64,000 nucleotides of DNA from Bathymodiolus brooksi (taxonomy: Eukaryota; Mollusca; Bivalvia; Mytilida; Modiolidae): contig OY804580.1 in the NCBI GenBank assembly GCA_963680875.1, positions 112,347,534 through 112,411,533 of the forward strand, written 5' to 3'. This document shows positions 1 to 11,800 of this stretch, piece after piece. Within the stretch, counting starts at the first letter, position 1; each line of letters begins with the position of its first letter. The notes beneath the pieces were generated by a model. It saw only the letters and a program-made list of their open reading frames with translations. It searched no databases and was not told the origin of the DNA. A program made the translations under genes and the position numbers.

Positions 1-721
1 TGTAGGTGAAAGCCAGCTCTTTATTTGATAAACGATTGGAAATGTCAGCACTTATTCACGGCTAAAAAAAAGGATATTTGATAAAATGATAGCAGACATT
101 GTTGCTACAGCATGAAATATAGCTCTCGGAAAATTATCACTTTTCTTTTAGTTTGATGGAGACAATTCACCACTATTTCTTATTTCATCAATAAAATTAC
201 CCCATATCTACTTGTTTATAGGAGATAACTCTCTGCTATTTCTTATTTCCCTTTTCCTACTTGCTTAAGTGAGATAACTCTCACTTATTTCTTATTTCCC
301 TTTTTCTACTTGTTTAAGGGAGATAACTCTTCTATTGCTTCTTTCCCTTTACCTACTTCTTTAAGGGAGATAACTCTCCACCATTCCTTTACCTACTTGC
401 TTAAGGGAGATAACTCACCACTATTTCTTATTTCATTAATAAAATTATTCAGGTAGTAAAATAATTATATCTGAGGGTAATTTTTTAAATCAGACGTTTG
501 TGTAAATCCTGTAATCATTCATGTGAAACAGCTCTAGCATATAACTCATTTTTAAGTCTAATTATAATATTTCCCGCTACAGCATAAAGTTAATATTTCT
601 CTAATATTGCAATAGAAATGGCACACTTAAACATATATATTGCACATATAATAAATACATAATTAAACTACTTGAGAAATGGTAGAAGAAGGTTACTTGG
701 ATTTTAAAAGTTAACATGGTA
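1..721. other. AT-rich DNA with imperfect ~45-bp repeats
   Basis: No gene recognised. At about 178-428 a degenerate motif (ctacttgcttaagggagata actctc) recurs roughly five times, interrupted by TTCTTATTTCCC. The rest is AT-rich and featureless. Confidence 0.5.
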
Positions 722-898
722 CAGTGAATCCTGTCTAAACATAACACTGAATAAACCAGAATTCTGTATAAACTGAACATTATATACAGTCCCAATGTAG
801 ATTTCCTTTGGTTAATTTAACCTGTATTAACTGAACACATCCCTATTCTAAAATCAAACATTGGTCCCAAGGAGGTTCGTTTTAGTCAGATTTCAATG
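722..898. mobile_element. 177-bp MITE, TA-flanked, CAGTGAA.. TIR
   Basis: It starts CAGTGAATCCTGTCTAAAC and ends with the reverse of CATTGAAATCTGACTAAAAC, flanked by TA on both sides (720-721 and 899-900). It has no coding capacity. It has the same length and related TIR as the element at 16315-16491. The TA target and CAGT start are typical of Tc1/mariner-superfamily MITEs, including pogo/Tigger types. Confidence 0.65.
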
Positions 899-1227
899 TA
901 CATTGGAAATTAATGCAATCAGAGCTAAATAGTTCACACATATTTATAATCCAGAAAATATTGGGACGAAATTTAATCTTTATGCCACAATGTTTTATAT
1001 ATAAGCCACAATGTTGTCACACAGGATATTATATGGCAGCGTTTGCTTTGTGGAATAGTCCTAATTGGAAAAATATAAATATAAACTTATAACAATAGAT
1101 GAGAATAAAAAATAAAATGGTGGCTATATTTGTAACTGGAATTCATATTTGCTATCGCAGAAAAAAAAAAAAATTATAACCTTACAATTAATAAATCCTA
1201 ATTTTCACAAATTAGACATGCAATTAA

Positions 1228-1494
1228 CCCTTTGACTGCACTAAGAAAGAAATTTACATCTATTTTCTTTAAGAATATGAAAACTTAAATGTTGTAGAAG
1301 ATTAGACAATTGTGTAAGTGGTAGAGACACCAATCATCCATAGATAACCTCACTGTCTTCTACTGACTCATAAGTTATAGTTGCATCAACTCAGGGAACG
1401 TAAAGATGAAAGTAACCATCATATTTTTACATAATGTTGGGAATAATACTGCACACGACGCTACGATTATACAAGAAACGTTGCAGTCAAAGGG
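1228..1494. mobile_element. piggyBac-like MITE (TTAA target)
   Basis: The ends are inverted CCCTTTGACTGCA / TGCAGTCAAAGGG, bounded by TTAA at 1224-1227 and 1495-1498. A TTAA target with ends beginning CCC is the piggyBac signature. The 267-bp interior is non-coding. Confidence 0.7.
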
Positions 1495-1498
1495 TTAA

Positions 1499-3178
1499 TT
1501 ATCTTTAGATCTTTGTTTATTGTTTACTATAAATAATTCAATAAAATCAGAACTATTTATTTTTATGACAGACAAAATTATTACACAAAATTAAACGGTA
1601 ACAATTGTTTAACATAATAAATACTTTGTTTCTAACATTTCATAGAGAATTCTCATTGGCCATGAAGTATGGCTGCCATTTTGTCAAAATACAACCTCTT
1701 CAAACACATACTGATAATCATAAAATATACATGTACTTTGTCACAGAAAAATTCAATTAAAAGAATAATTATATATTTTCAACTAAAAATCTCTAAAATC
1801 ACAGATACATTCTACTTTTCATGACTTATATGAATATATTACAAATGATATTTACAATATATAATCAAAATATATAGATCTATACAGCTATTTATACATT
1901 GACATAGGGTCAAGTTATCCTTAACCAATCAAAATCAACAATACACAAACTTCATCTTATAAGAGAATAATGATGATTGGCTGAATTAATATTTGAATGC
2001 AAATAGAAAATAATTTATCTCGGGACACATCAAAATCTGATGTAACAATAATACAGATCCATTTTAATCATGGCAGAAGCCAACTGTACTTCTATTTTTC
2101 TATATAAAAAAGGAGAAATTTTATATTGCTATCCATGTCAAGAATAAGAAGAATCTATATTTAACCAAGTCATTGATACAGTTAGAACATCAACATTGTG
2201 TTAAATTTGGAAAAATTACTAGTATTGCAAAGGGAGATCAGCCATTCACGTTTTCCATAGAGTTACCTCCCTTTTTGTTTTTGGAATCCCATATTGAATA
2301 TACAAGATTTTAGTTGTTTCATGTTTTGCATCATATTCAAGTGGGATTGACGACAAAACGTGAAAGTTGCACAAAAACCCCCCCAAAAATACTGGATTGT
2401 GCAATAAAATGTCTTGTAAATATCATTAATGACTTTGGGCAGCAAATTTCTTTTATCATAGATCAGCAAAAACAGCCATTAAATTCACAATTTTTGCAAA
2501 AACTTAGTTTTTACAATCAATTAAAACAGCAAGGTTAACATATGTATAAAATTGCATTGAATGCCACTAGAATAATATTTATATGACTGCTTCCTACTAT
2601 TTATAATATTGCATCTGAGTTTATATGACTAGCATTTGAACTAAACATCTTGTGTAAATAAAAAAATAACAACTGTTATAATATAGTATCAAATATTTCA
2701 TGTCGATTTCTTTGTAAAATAAAAATGCAATATTTTCCGACATTTTTACTAGTTTTCCTTTATAAATATACCTAAAAAGTAGAGCATTTCTGAATGAGTT
2801 AAAAATATTGCATCTTGACCGACATTGCATTCCATACTTTCTCCTTATAGTTTGGTACGCACTAGAGATGTTCCGAATCAAACAATATTTGTACGTAAGC
2901 AGACGAGAGATAAACAAGATGGCGGAATTATATTGAATACATGTTGCAAAGAAATATGGTGAAATGTAATTGTCATAGACTGAAATATTTGGTACTATAT
3001 TATAAAAAGGTTATTGCACTAATATTGAGAAATATTGTCCCTCGCAAACTGATGCAATGATATACCGCTCAGGACAATATTCCCCAATATAAGTGCAATA
3101 ATCCTATATTACTATAGCATTATAATATATAACAGTATGTAAGCTAAATATTGCAGCTGGTTGTGAAATACAAAAAAA
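1499..3178. other. AT-rich intergenic sequence, nothing recognised
   Basis: Open frames here are short, in low-complexity sequence and on both strands. No homology, splice pattern or repeat structure was recognised. Confidence 0.5.
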
Positions 3179-4119
3179 AGTTGACTCTCGTTATCTCGAA
3201 TTCGATGTGACCATGGCAAAAATTCGAGTCAACCATAGTTCGACTCAAGAGGAGCTACGAAAATACCGGAAGTGTAGTTTGCTTAACGACGAAAGGGAGA
3301 CAACTCGAGCGAAATTTTGAAGAGCTAAAACCAGCATCGCATGTCCCTATTCTTGGAACGATTTTAAACATATTCAATGGTTTTGTTGCTGTTTTTTTCT
3401 CTCTGTTAAATTCTTTGAATCTTGTGGAACGATGGATAACTTCTAGATATCTTTTCTTTGTGTGTATGAATATGTTTATCTGTTTTGTTTATGTTTTTCC
3501 GCTGTTGCATTGTCATTAAACTTCACCCATCATGACATGTTTTTCTTTGTGCAATACTGTTTATTTACAATAAATTGTGTGTTTTTATTATTCAATAAAG
3601 TGTAGAAGAAAACTATTCTTCTTTAATCAAAATTAATTTCTGACAAATAATTCAATAGATAAAACGCTTCCTTTGTGTACTTTTCATAATCATTGATGTA
3701 TGCCGATCCAAGCACACTTATTATGAATCGATAATTTTTGATTGTACACATCTAACATGTGTCATAATACCAAGCCAATTCAAATATTATCACTAATTAA
3801 TTTGACAGATTGTGAAATAAACATGTGAAATAGCCAAAGGTAAAATTGTCACAAAGTCAATGACCGGATGTTTCACCTGTGATCCGATTTTAATCCCAAG
3901 GTAATACACATGTTTTAATAGGTAAATTTGACTTAACGAATGTAAATAATATGGCTTTCTACATCTTGGGACCAAATTTTTATTCGAGACAACCGAAATT
4001 TCGATTCAGCAGGAATCAAATTATATATATTTATACACAACGAAGTTCGGGACTTCGATAAAAATTCGACTCAACCGGAAATTCGAGTCAACCGAGTTCG
4101 AGACAATGAGAGTCAACTG
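3179..4119. mobile_element. Tigger-like non-autonomous DNA transposon
   Basis: The left end reads AGTTGACTCTCGTTATCTCG and the right end is its inverse (GTTCGAGACAATGAGAGTCA ACTG), followed by TA. Sub-terminal repeats of attcgagtcaacc / ggttgactcgaat type occur at both ends. The ~940-bp interior has no transposase ORF. TIRs of CAGTTGACTCTC type are characteristic of Tigger-like elements. Confidence 0.65.
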
Positions 4120-4483
4120 TACAATAAAAGTTGCAAAATAATAAATGTTTAGCATAATCTATATTTCTTCATTTTTTAATACATTAACACTGGTATCTAC
4201 TGAATATTTTTTTTATTGTCACAGAACTAATATTTATATATTATCAATTTCATGAAAACAACATAGATACACAAAAATAAAAGATAATTTCACAATATAA
4301 TTAATTAATTAATTAACAATTAGATTTTATATTTTGTTCATGAAATTAAACCTAGAAATTTTATCATATTATTCTTTTAAAATTGGATTTGTGAAATTCA
4401 TCCAGGTTTCTAACTAAAACAAGACATGTGTGCATCACAAAATACCCCTGTCTACATAAATTATCAAACGGTATAATGGTAAT

Positions 4484-5110
4484 GACCCCAAAATAAATAG
4501 GGTTCTTCCCCTTTCACAGGGGAATCATGTGGCCAAGTTTGGTAAAGATTCAATATACAGAACTAAAGTTATCGTGCGGAAACGATCCTGTTGTCAAAAA
4601 TTCTATTTATAGTAACGGTGACCTTGACCTTGACCTAATGACCCCAAAATAAATAGGGTTCTTCCCCTTCTACAGGGCAATCATGTGGCGAAGTTTGTTA
4701 AAGATCCAATATACAGAACTAAAGTTATCGTGCAGAAACGACCCTGTTGTCAAAAATTCTATTTATAGTAACGGTGACCTTCACCTTTGACCTAATGACC
4801 CCAAAATATATAAGGTTCTTCCCCTTCCACAGGGGAATCATGTGGCCAAGTTTGGTAAAGATCCAATATACAGAACTAAAGTTATCGTGCGGAAACAACC
4901 CTGTTGTCAAAAATTCTATTTATAGTAACAGTGACCTTGACCTTTGACCTAATGACCCCAAAATAGGGCTCTTCCACTTCCACAGGGGAATCATGTGGCC
5001 AAGTTTGGTAAAGATCTGATATACAGAACTAAAGTTATTGTGCGGAAACCTGTGTGGACGCCCGCCGGCCCGCCATACCCAATCACATTATATGGACCGT
5101 CTCGAGACGG
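4484..5110. repeat. ~157-bp tandem repeat (about 3.6 copies) with GC-rich tail
   Basis: The anchor gaccccaaaat recurs at 4484, 4640, 4798 and 4954. Each unit contains GTGACCTTGACCTTTGACCT and CAGGGGAATCATGTGGCCAA. The block ends in a GC-rich tail (cgcccgccggcccgccatac) and an inverted ccgtctcgagacgg. It looks like a dispersed element with a tandem core. Confidence 0.75.
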
Positions 5111-5746
5111 GCGTATAAAAATATTTTGTTTTTAACTCAAATTTAACCATTTGTGAAAACACTGAAGATGCTGAAATTAAATTTATACCATTTAAGGCAA
5201 GATTGCTTTAATTTATAAGCCTATAAATTTGTTGTCAAATGAAAAAGAGGCTAGTAAAAATTCACAAATATGCTTAAACCTAAAATTCATTACATTTGGA
5301 AATCAAATATCCACATGTTACTAAACTAATACTTAACCCTTATAGAAGGCTGACAGGTTTTGTATACAAATAGCATAGCATCTTTTTTTTTTTAATAAAA
5401 CAAGTAACTGGTTACCTATATAATTGACTGGTATTTAGAGGAACCAGTTTAGAGAAGCTTTACTGTATCAATTAGCATACTTTAAAGGCATCCATATTAA
5501 GCTAGAAGTAAAAAAAAGTTGCTAAAATAAAGATGGCGAAACTCTTTTAGAATTTAATATACAGGCAACAACTGGCAAAATGCTGGCAATAAATGTGGGA
5601 TGTTTTAGTTTTAAGTAATACATTATTAAATTAAAGAAATCAAAGCCCTACTACAATTTAACACGATAACTGATAGAATGTTGAATGCTGTGTAGAAATG
5701 TGGAATGTTCATTGTTGTAGATAACACACTGATATTTCTGTTCACG
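5061..5746 (-). other. Probable 3' UTR and downstream flank of SGSM gene
   Basis: Non-coding AT-rich sequence after the stop. Minus-strand ATTAAA-type hexamers (TTTAAT on plus) occur near 5556, 5388 and 5207, so the poly(A) site cannot be fixed from sequence alone. A GC-rich tail of the 157-bp repeat element (about 5041-5110) sits at the lower end. Confidence 0.4.
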
Positions 5747-5835
5747 TTATTTATTATCTATCAGAGTCTGTAATTTCAACACCAAGTCTCTGGATAGTTT
5801 TAATATCTGCTTGGCTTTATGTCTCTCTGCCATTT
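5747..5835 (-). CDS. SGSM1: SGSM last coding exon q and stop codon
   Basis: 89 nt; the acceptor is CATCATTTCAG|AAATGG. It encodes [20 protein letters not shown] then LQTLIDNK and TAA (5749-5747). It matches the human SGSM1 C-terminus (MAERHNTKQVLKLARDLVYK, VQTLIENK), so the protein ends where the family normally ends. An AATAAA hexamer (5755-5750) overlaps the stop codon. Confidence 0.95.
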
Positions 5836-8800
5836 CTGAAATGATGTAAGAATTAATTTTAAATTGAATACTGAATTTCTGTATTAAATTGAAATGTCTA
5901 TAACATAATAGAATTGCAAAAGTTTTACGGTCACTTAAAAATTGCTATGTCACACCTTAGAATCTGTTTTTTTACCCTGATACATTATCATGATTTTAGC
6001 ATACAAAATACAGTGACACCTGTCTAAACTGAATCAACTTAGAACTAGATTATGTTAGGTTTATACAGGTTAAATTAACAACAAATTCTTTCATTTTGAC
6101 CTTATTTAAAGTATGGTTTATACAGGATTCTGTATTAGTCACGGTTTGGTCTAGACAGGTTTATACAGGATTCTGTATTAGTCACGGTTTGGTCTAGACA
6201 GGTTTATACAGGATTCTGTATTAGTTACGGTTTGGTCTAGACAGGTTTATACAGGATTCTGTATTAGTCACGGTTTGGTCTAGACAGGTTTATACAGGAT
6301 TCTGTATTAGTCACGGTTTGGTCTAGACAGGTTTATACAGGATTCTGTATTAGTCACGGTTTGGTCTAGACAGGTTTATACAGGATTCTGTATTAGTGAC
6401 GGTTTGGTCTAGACAGGTTTATACAGGATTCTGTATTAGTCACGGTTTGGTCTAGACAGGTTTATACAGGATTCTGTATTAGTCACGGTTTGGTCTACAC
6501 AGGTTTATACAGGATTCTGTATTAGTCACGGTTTGGTCTAGACAGGTTTATACAGGATTCTGTATTAGTCACGGTTTGGTCTAGACAGGTTTATACAGGA
6601 TTCTGTATTAGTCACGGTTTGGTCTAGACAGGTTTATACAGGATTCTGTATTAGTTACGGTTTGGTCTAGACAGGTTTATACAGGATTCTGTATTAGTCA
6701 CGGTTTGGTCTAGACAGGTTTATACAGGATTCTGTATTAGTTACGGTTTGGTCTAGACAGGTTTCATTGTATCACAATTGTTAATAAAAACATAGATATC
6801 TAATTAATTGTACAAATCGTGTTTCTGGGATAACCTCCACTAAATATGCTCACTGTTAAATCGTTGGAATGCTAAATAATTCAAAAGTCAATGACTTAAT
6901 TGGTTTGGTTTAGGTTTATGGTGTTTAATGCCACTTTTGACAATATTTCAGTTAAATTGTGGCGATTAGTTTATATTGGTGGAGGAAACCGGAGTGCCAG
7001 GAGAAAACCACTTTATCACATAATGTTGTATTGAGTACAATTCGCCATGAATGGGATTCGAACTCACAACGTTAATGGTGATAGGCACTGACTGCACAGG
7101 TAATTGTAAATCCAACTACCATAGGATGACAAATATGACGGACTCTTTGTTTAATTGGACCAGGAGGAGGATATAATAAATACTACTCACCATTAAAGAA
7201 TTTGATTATATCTGTAAAATCCATGTTATTATCCAGAATTATATCTCTATAGAACTCAACCAGAGCCAGTGATATAAATAAAACAAAGTGTGGGGAGCTG
7301 GTATACTTGGCTGCCCATATAGTCTCCCATACTGAGAAAACATCGTCATATACCAGTTCTGTAACACAAACATACAAATTAAATAAAACAAAGTGTGGGG
7401 AGCTGGTATACTTGGCTGCCCATATAGTCTACCATACAGAGAAAACATCGTCATATACCAGTTCTGTAACACAAACATACAAATTAAATAAAACAAAGTG
7501 TGGGGAGCTGGTATACTTGGCTGCCCATATAGTCTACCATACAGAGAAAACATCGTCATATACCAGTTCTGTAACACAAACATACAAATTAAATAAAACA
7601 AAGTGTGGGGAGCTGGTATACTTGGCTGCCCATATAGTCTACCATACAGAGAAAACATCGTCATACACCAGTTCTGTAACACAAACATACAAATTAAATA
7701 AAACAAAGTGTGGGGAGCTGGTATACTTGGCTGCCCATATAGTCTACCATACAGAGAAAACATCGTCATACACCAGTTCTGTAACACAAACATACAAATT
7801 AAATAAAACAAAGTGTGGGGAGCTGGTATACTTGGCTGCCCATATAGTCTACCATACAGAGAAAACATCGTCATACACCAGTTCTGTAACACAAACATAC
7901 AAATTAAATAAAACAAAGTGTGGGGAGCTGGTATACTTGACTGCCCATATAGTCTACCATACAGAGAAAACATCGTCATACACCAGTTCTGTAACACAAA
8001 CATACAAATTAAATAAAACAAAGTGTGGGGAGCTGGTATACTTGGCTGCCCATATAGTCTACCATACAGAGAAAACATCGTCATACACCAGTTCTGTAAC
8101 ACAAACATACAAATTAAATAAAACAAAGTGTGGGGAGCTGGTATACTTGGCTGCCCATATAGTCTACCATACAGAGAAAACATCGTCATACACCAGTTCT
8201 GTAACACAAACATACAAATTAAATAAAACAAAGTGTGGGGAGCTGGTATACTTGGCTGCCCATATAGTCTACCATACAGAGAAAACATCGTCATACACCA
8301 GTTCTGTAACACAAACATACAAATTAAATAAAACAAAGTGTGGGGAGCTGGTATACTTGGCTGCCCATATAGTCTACCATACAGAGAAAACATCGTCATA
8401 CACCAGTTCTGTAACACAAACATACAAATTAAATAAAACAAAGTGTGGGGAGCTGGTATACTTGGCTGCCCATATAGTCTACCATACAGAGAAAACATCG
8501 TCATACACCAGTTCTGTAACACAAACATACAAATTAAATAAAACAAAGTGTGGGGAGCTGGTATACTTGGCTGCCCATATAGTCTACCATACAGAGAAAA
8601 CATCGTCATACACCAGTTCTGTAACACAAACATACAAATTAAATAAAACAAAGTGTGGGGAGCTGGTATACTTGGCTGCCCATATAGTCTACCATACAGA
8701 GAAAACATCGTCATACACCAGTTCTGCAACACAAACATACAAATTAAATAAAACAAAGTGTGGGGAGCTGGTATACTTGGCTGCCCATATAGTCTACCAT

Positions 8801-11800
8801 ACAGAGAAAACATCGTCATACACCAGTTCTGCAACACAAACATACAAATTAAGGATTATGTTTCACTTTTTCATTTCTATATTATAAATACTTAAAATTT
8901 GTATAAATCGTCAAGCTTTATAATTGAAGAATTCATATTGAAAATTCAAAACTTGGTGTAATATAAGTATTAAAGTAAGCACTCCTAGAATGAGTGATTG
9001 TTGCTTAACACCAAATGAGCAAGTTTTCAGCCATGTCATGGAGAGAACAAGTTACATTCAATGAGATGATAATGATATCTGCTCTGTAGTAGATTTTTAG
9101 TGCAAGCTCACTGAAACAACAGTCTGTGGGCAGACATGTTGCACCACTCTGACACATTATCCTGATTCCGAGCCAACCAGTCTTTGCTTTTTCCCCTAAT
9201 GCTGCGTGCCTAGCAGAAAAGCAACAAATACCAATTTCATAGTCTTTGGTTTGACTTGATCGAGGCTCGTACCCACAATCTACCGTACTCGAGGTGAGGA
9301 TGCTAACCATTACACTACCTATGTAGTTATATAGATCATGAAGGAAGCACATTTTGAGTGTGGATACAATAATCTGGTTGTTACTATTTTCAATCATTTA
9401 ACACAATATATAAAAACTCTTATTTCTCATCTGGTAATGATTTAAACTTCTTTGTTTTTATTCCAACTTAGTACTAAATATTAATATATATTACGACTTT
9501 ACTTCTGATCAATATCGCAAACTATCTCCCCTTATTTTCAGCATAATAAAAATATTAATGATGACATTATATTTGTTACCTCTTTTAAAATCTAATAAGA
9601 ACCACCGGTAACAGAAGTAGAAATGTGTATAATCTCCATGGTGATGCATGTGTTCAAACAGCTCAGAATCTAGTATCTGTAAAACAAAGTAACATAGTTT
9701 TAAAATAGGACACAAACAAAGTAACGTAGTGTTAAAATATGATTCTCACATCATTATGTGTTAGCGTTTCTATGACGATTAAACTCCAGAAAAGCTGTAC
9801 TTTCTTGGATAATTGGAGAAGGTACTTAAAAATATAATTCCAGCGGCCCTGTAATATCCAAATTATGAAGTATGTCAAGGGTGGGTGGACACATGTAGAC
9901 ATAAGAACCCTGACAAAGTGAGGATAAATTCTTTATAGAATTGATAGTACCCTTTAAATTTCAATATTGGTTATTGTTACCCAAGTGCAATAGAAGTAAA
10001 GAATTATTATAAAACCTTATGGACTCTATAAAACTAATCAGAACACTGTATTAATGATACAATGTGAGCTTTGTCCAATCAGAACACTGTATTAATGATA
10101 CAATGTGAGTTTTGTCCAATCAGAACACTGTATTAATAATACAGTGTGAGTTTGTCCAATCAGAACACTGTATTAATGATACAATATGAGCTTTGTCCAA
10201 TCAGAACACTATATTAATGATACAATGTGAGTTTTGTCCAATCAGAACACTGTATTAATGATAAAGTGTGTTTTGTCCAATCAAAACACTTTATTAATGA
10301 TACAGTGTGAGTTTTGTCCAATCAGAACACTTTATTAATGATACAGTGTGAGCTTTGCCCAATCAGAACACTGTATTAATGATACAATGTGAGTTTTGTC
10401 CAATCAGAACACTGTATTAATGATACAGTGTGAGCTTTGTCCAATCAGAACACTATATTAATGATACAATGTGAGTTTTGTCCAATCAGAACACTGTATT
10501 AATGATAAAGTGTGTGTTTTGTCCAATCAAAACACTGTATGTGTTTTGTCCAATCAAAACACTCTATTAATGATACAGTGTGAGTTTTGTCCAATCAGAA
10601 CACTGTATTAATGATACAGTGTGAGTTTTGTCCAATCAGAACACTGTATTAATGATACAGTGTGTGTTTTGTCCAATCAGAACACTGTATTAATGATAAA
10701 ATGTGTGTTTTGTCCAATCAGAACACTGTATTAATGATATAGTGTGTGTTTTGTCCAATCAGAACACTGTATTAATGATAAAATGTGTGTTTTGTCCAAT
10801 CAGAACACTGTATTAATGATAAAATGTGTGTTTTGTCCAATCAGGTTTTTGTTTCTAGAATATTACCACTTAACAGTAAATACAACAACTTTAATTGTTA
10901 GTAATGACGGCCATTTTTGATATAGTGTGGGACTGTCAGGTAGTACATACTCTCTCATTTTAAACGAATCCATAAATGACCTTTACCTGTATTAATGACC
11001 TCATATTAGCAAAATGAGTGTCCATGGCACCCCCATGTGGGAAGTTAGATGACATTCTCTTCATCAACTCACAAAAACAACTATATGTCATAGCCTCTAA
11101 AAAAACATTGGAATTATGTTTTAACATAAAACTGCTTATACAAATATCACAAAATAAGATATTGACGAAGTTATGCAATTCAAACAACACTGAATGATGG
11201 GTAATTTTCTACCGATTTTACAACAATGTACATCATTGAAGAGCTTTGAATTGAATGCTTACACCATTTTGACCAATAATTTTGTTTTTGGATGACCCAG
11301 AATGAACTATACTGTAGTTTCTGGAAAAACAATTTAACTAAATGATTAGATATGTGTTTGATTTATTGCTCCATTGTTTGAATGGTGTCAACATTAATTT
11401 TATTTCATTATAGGAATATACACTCAAACTTGTATTCATACATCACCCTTCGGAAAAAGGAAAAGGGACCATATAAAACCGCTTATTTAAGATTGGTTCA
11501 TCCAGATTTTCAGTTCCGATCCAATATGATTGGATAAACTTTGAGTGATCATTGACCATATTAGAGAGGTGACCACTTCTTGGAGTTAGAATTATATGTA
11601 AATTTGATTGGGAGAATTTTAAACTGGGCATTTACAGCAGGTCAGAGGTCATTCAAGGTGATTGTTAGGGCAAGTTTGACTGTATACAAAGTAATTGACA
11701 ATCATGATTAAAGATCTTTAACACCACTTTATAACGATATTTCAGTTAGGTCGTAGCTGTCAGTTGTATTGTCAGAGGAAACCAGAGTACCAGAGAAAAC

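Noticed and set aside
7239..8887. 534-codon minus-strand ORF and 526-codon plus-strand ORF
   Set aside because: Both are products of the 105-bp period; the true exon-p frame is a different one and is stopped by TAG in every decoy copy.
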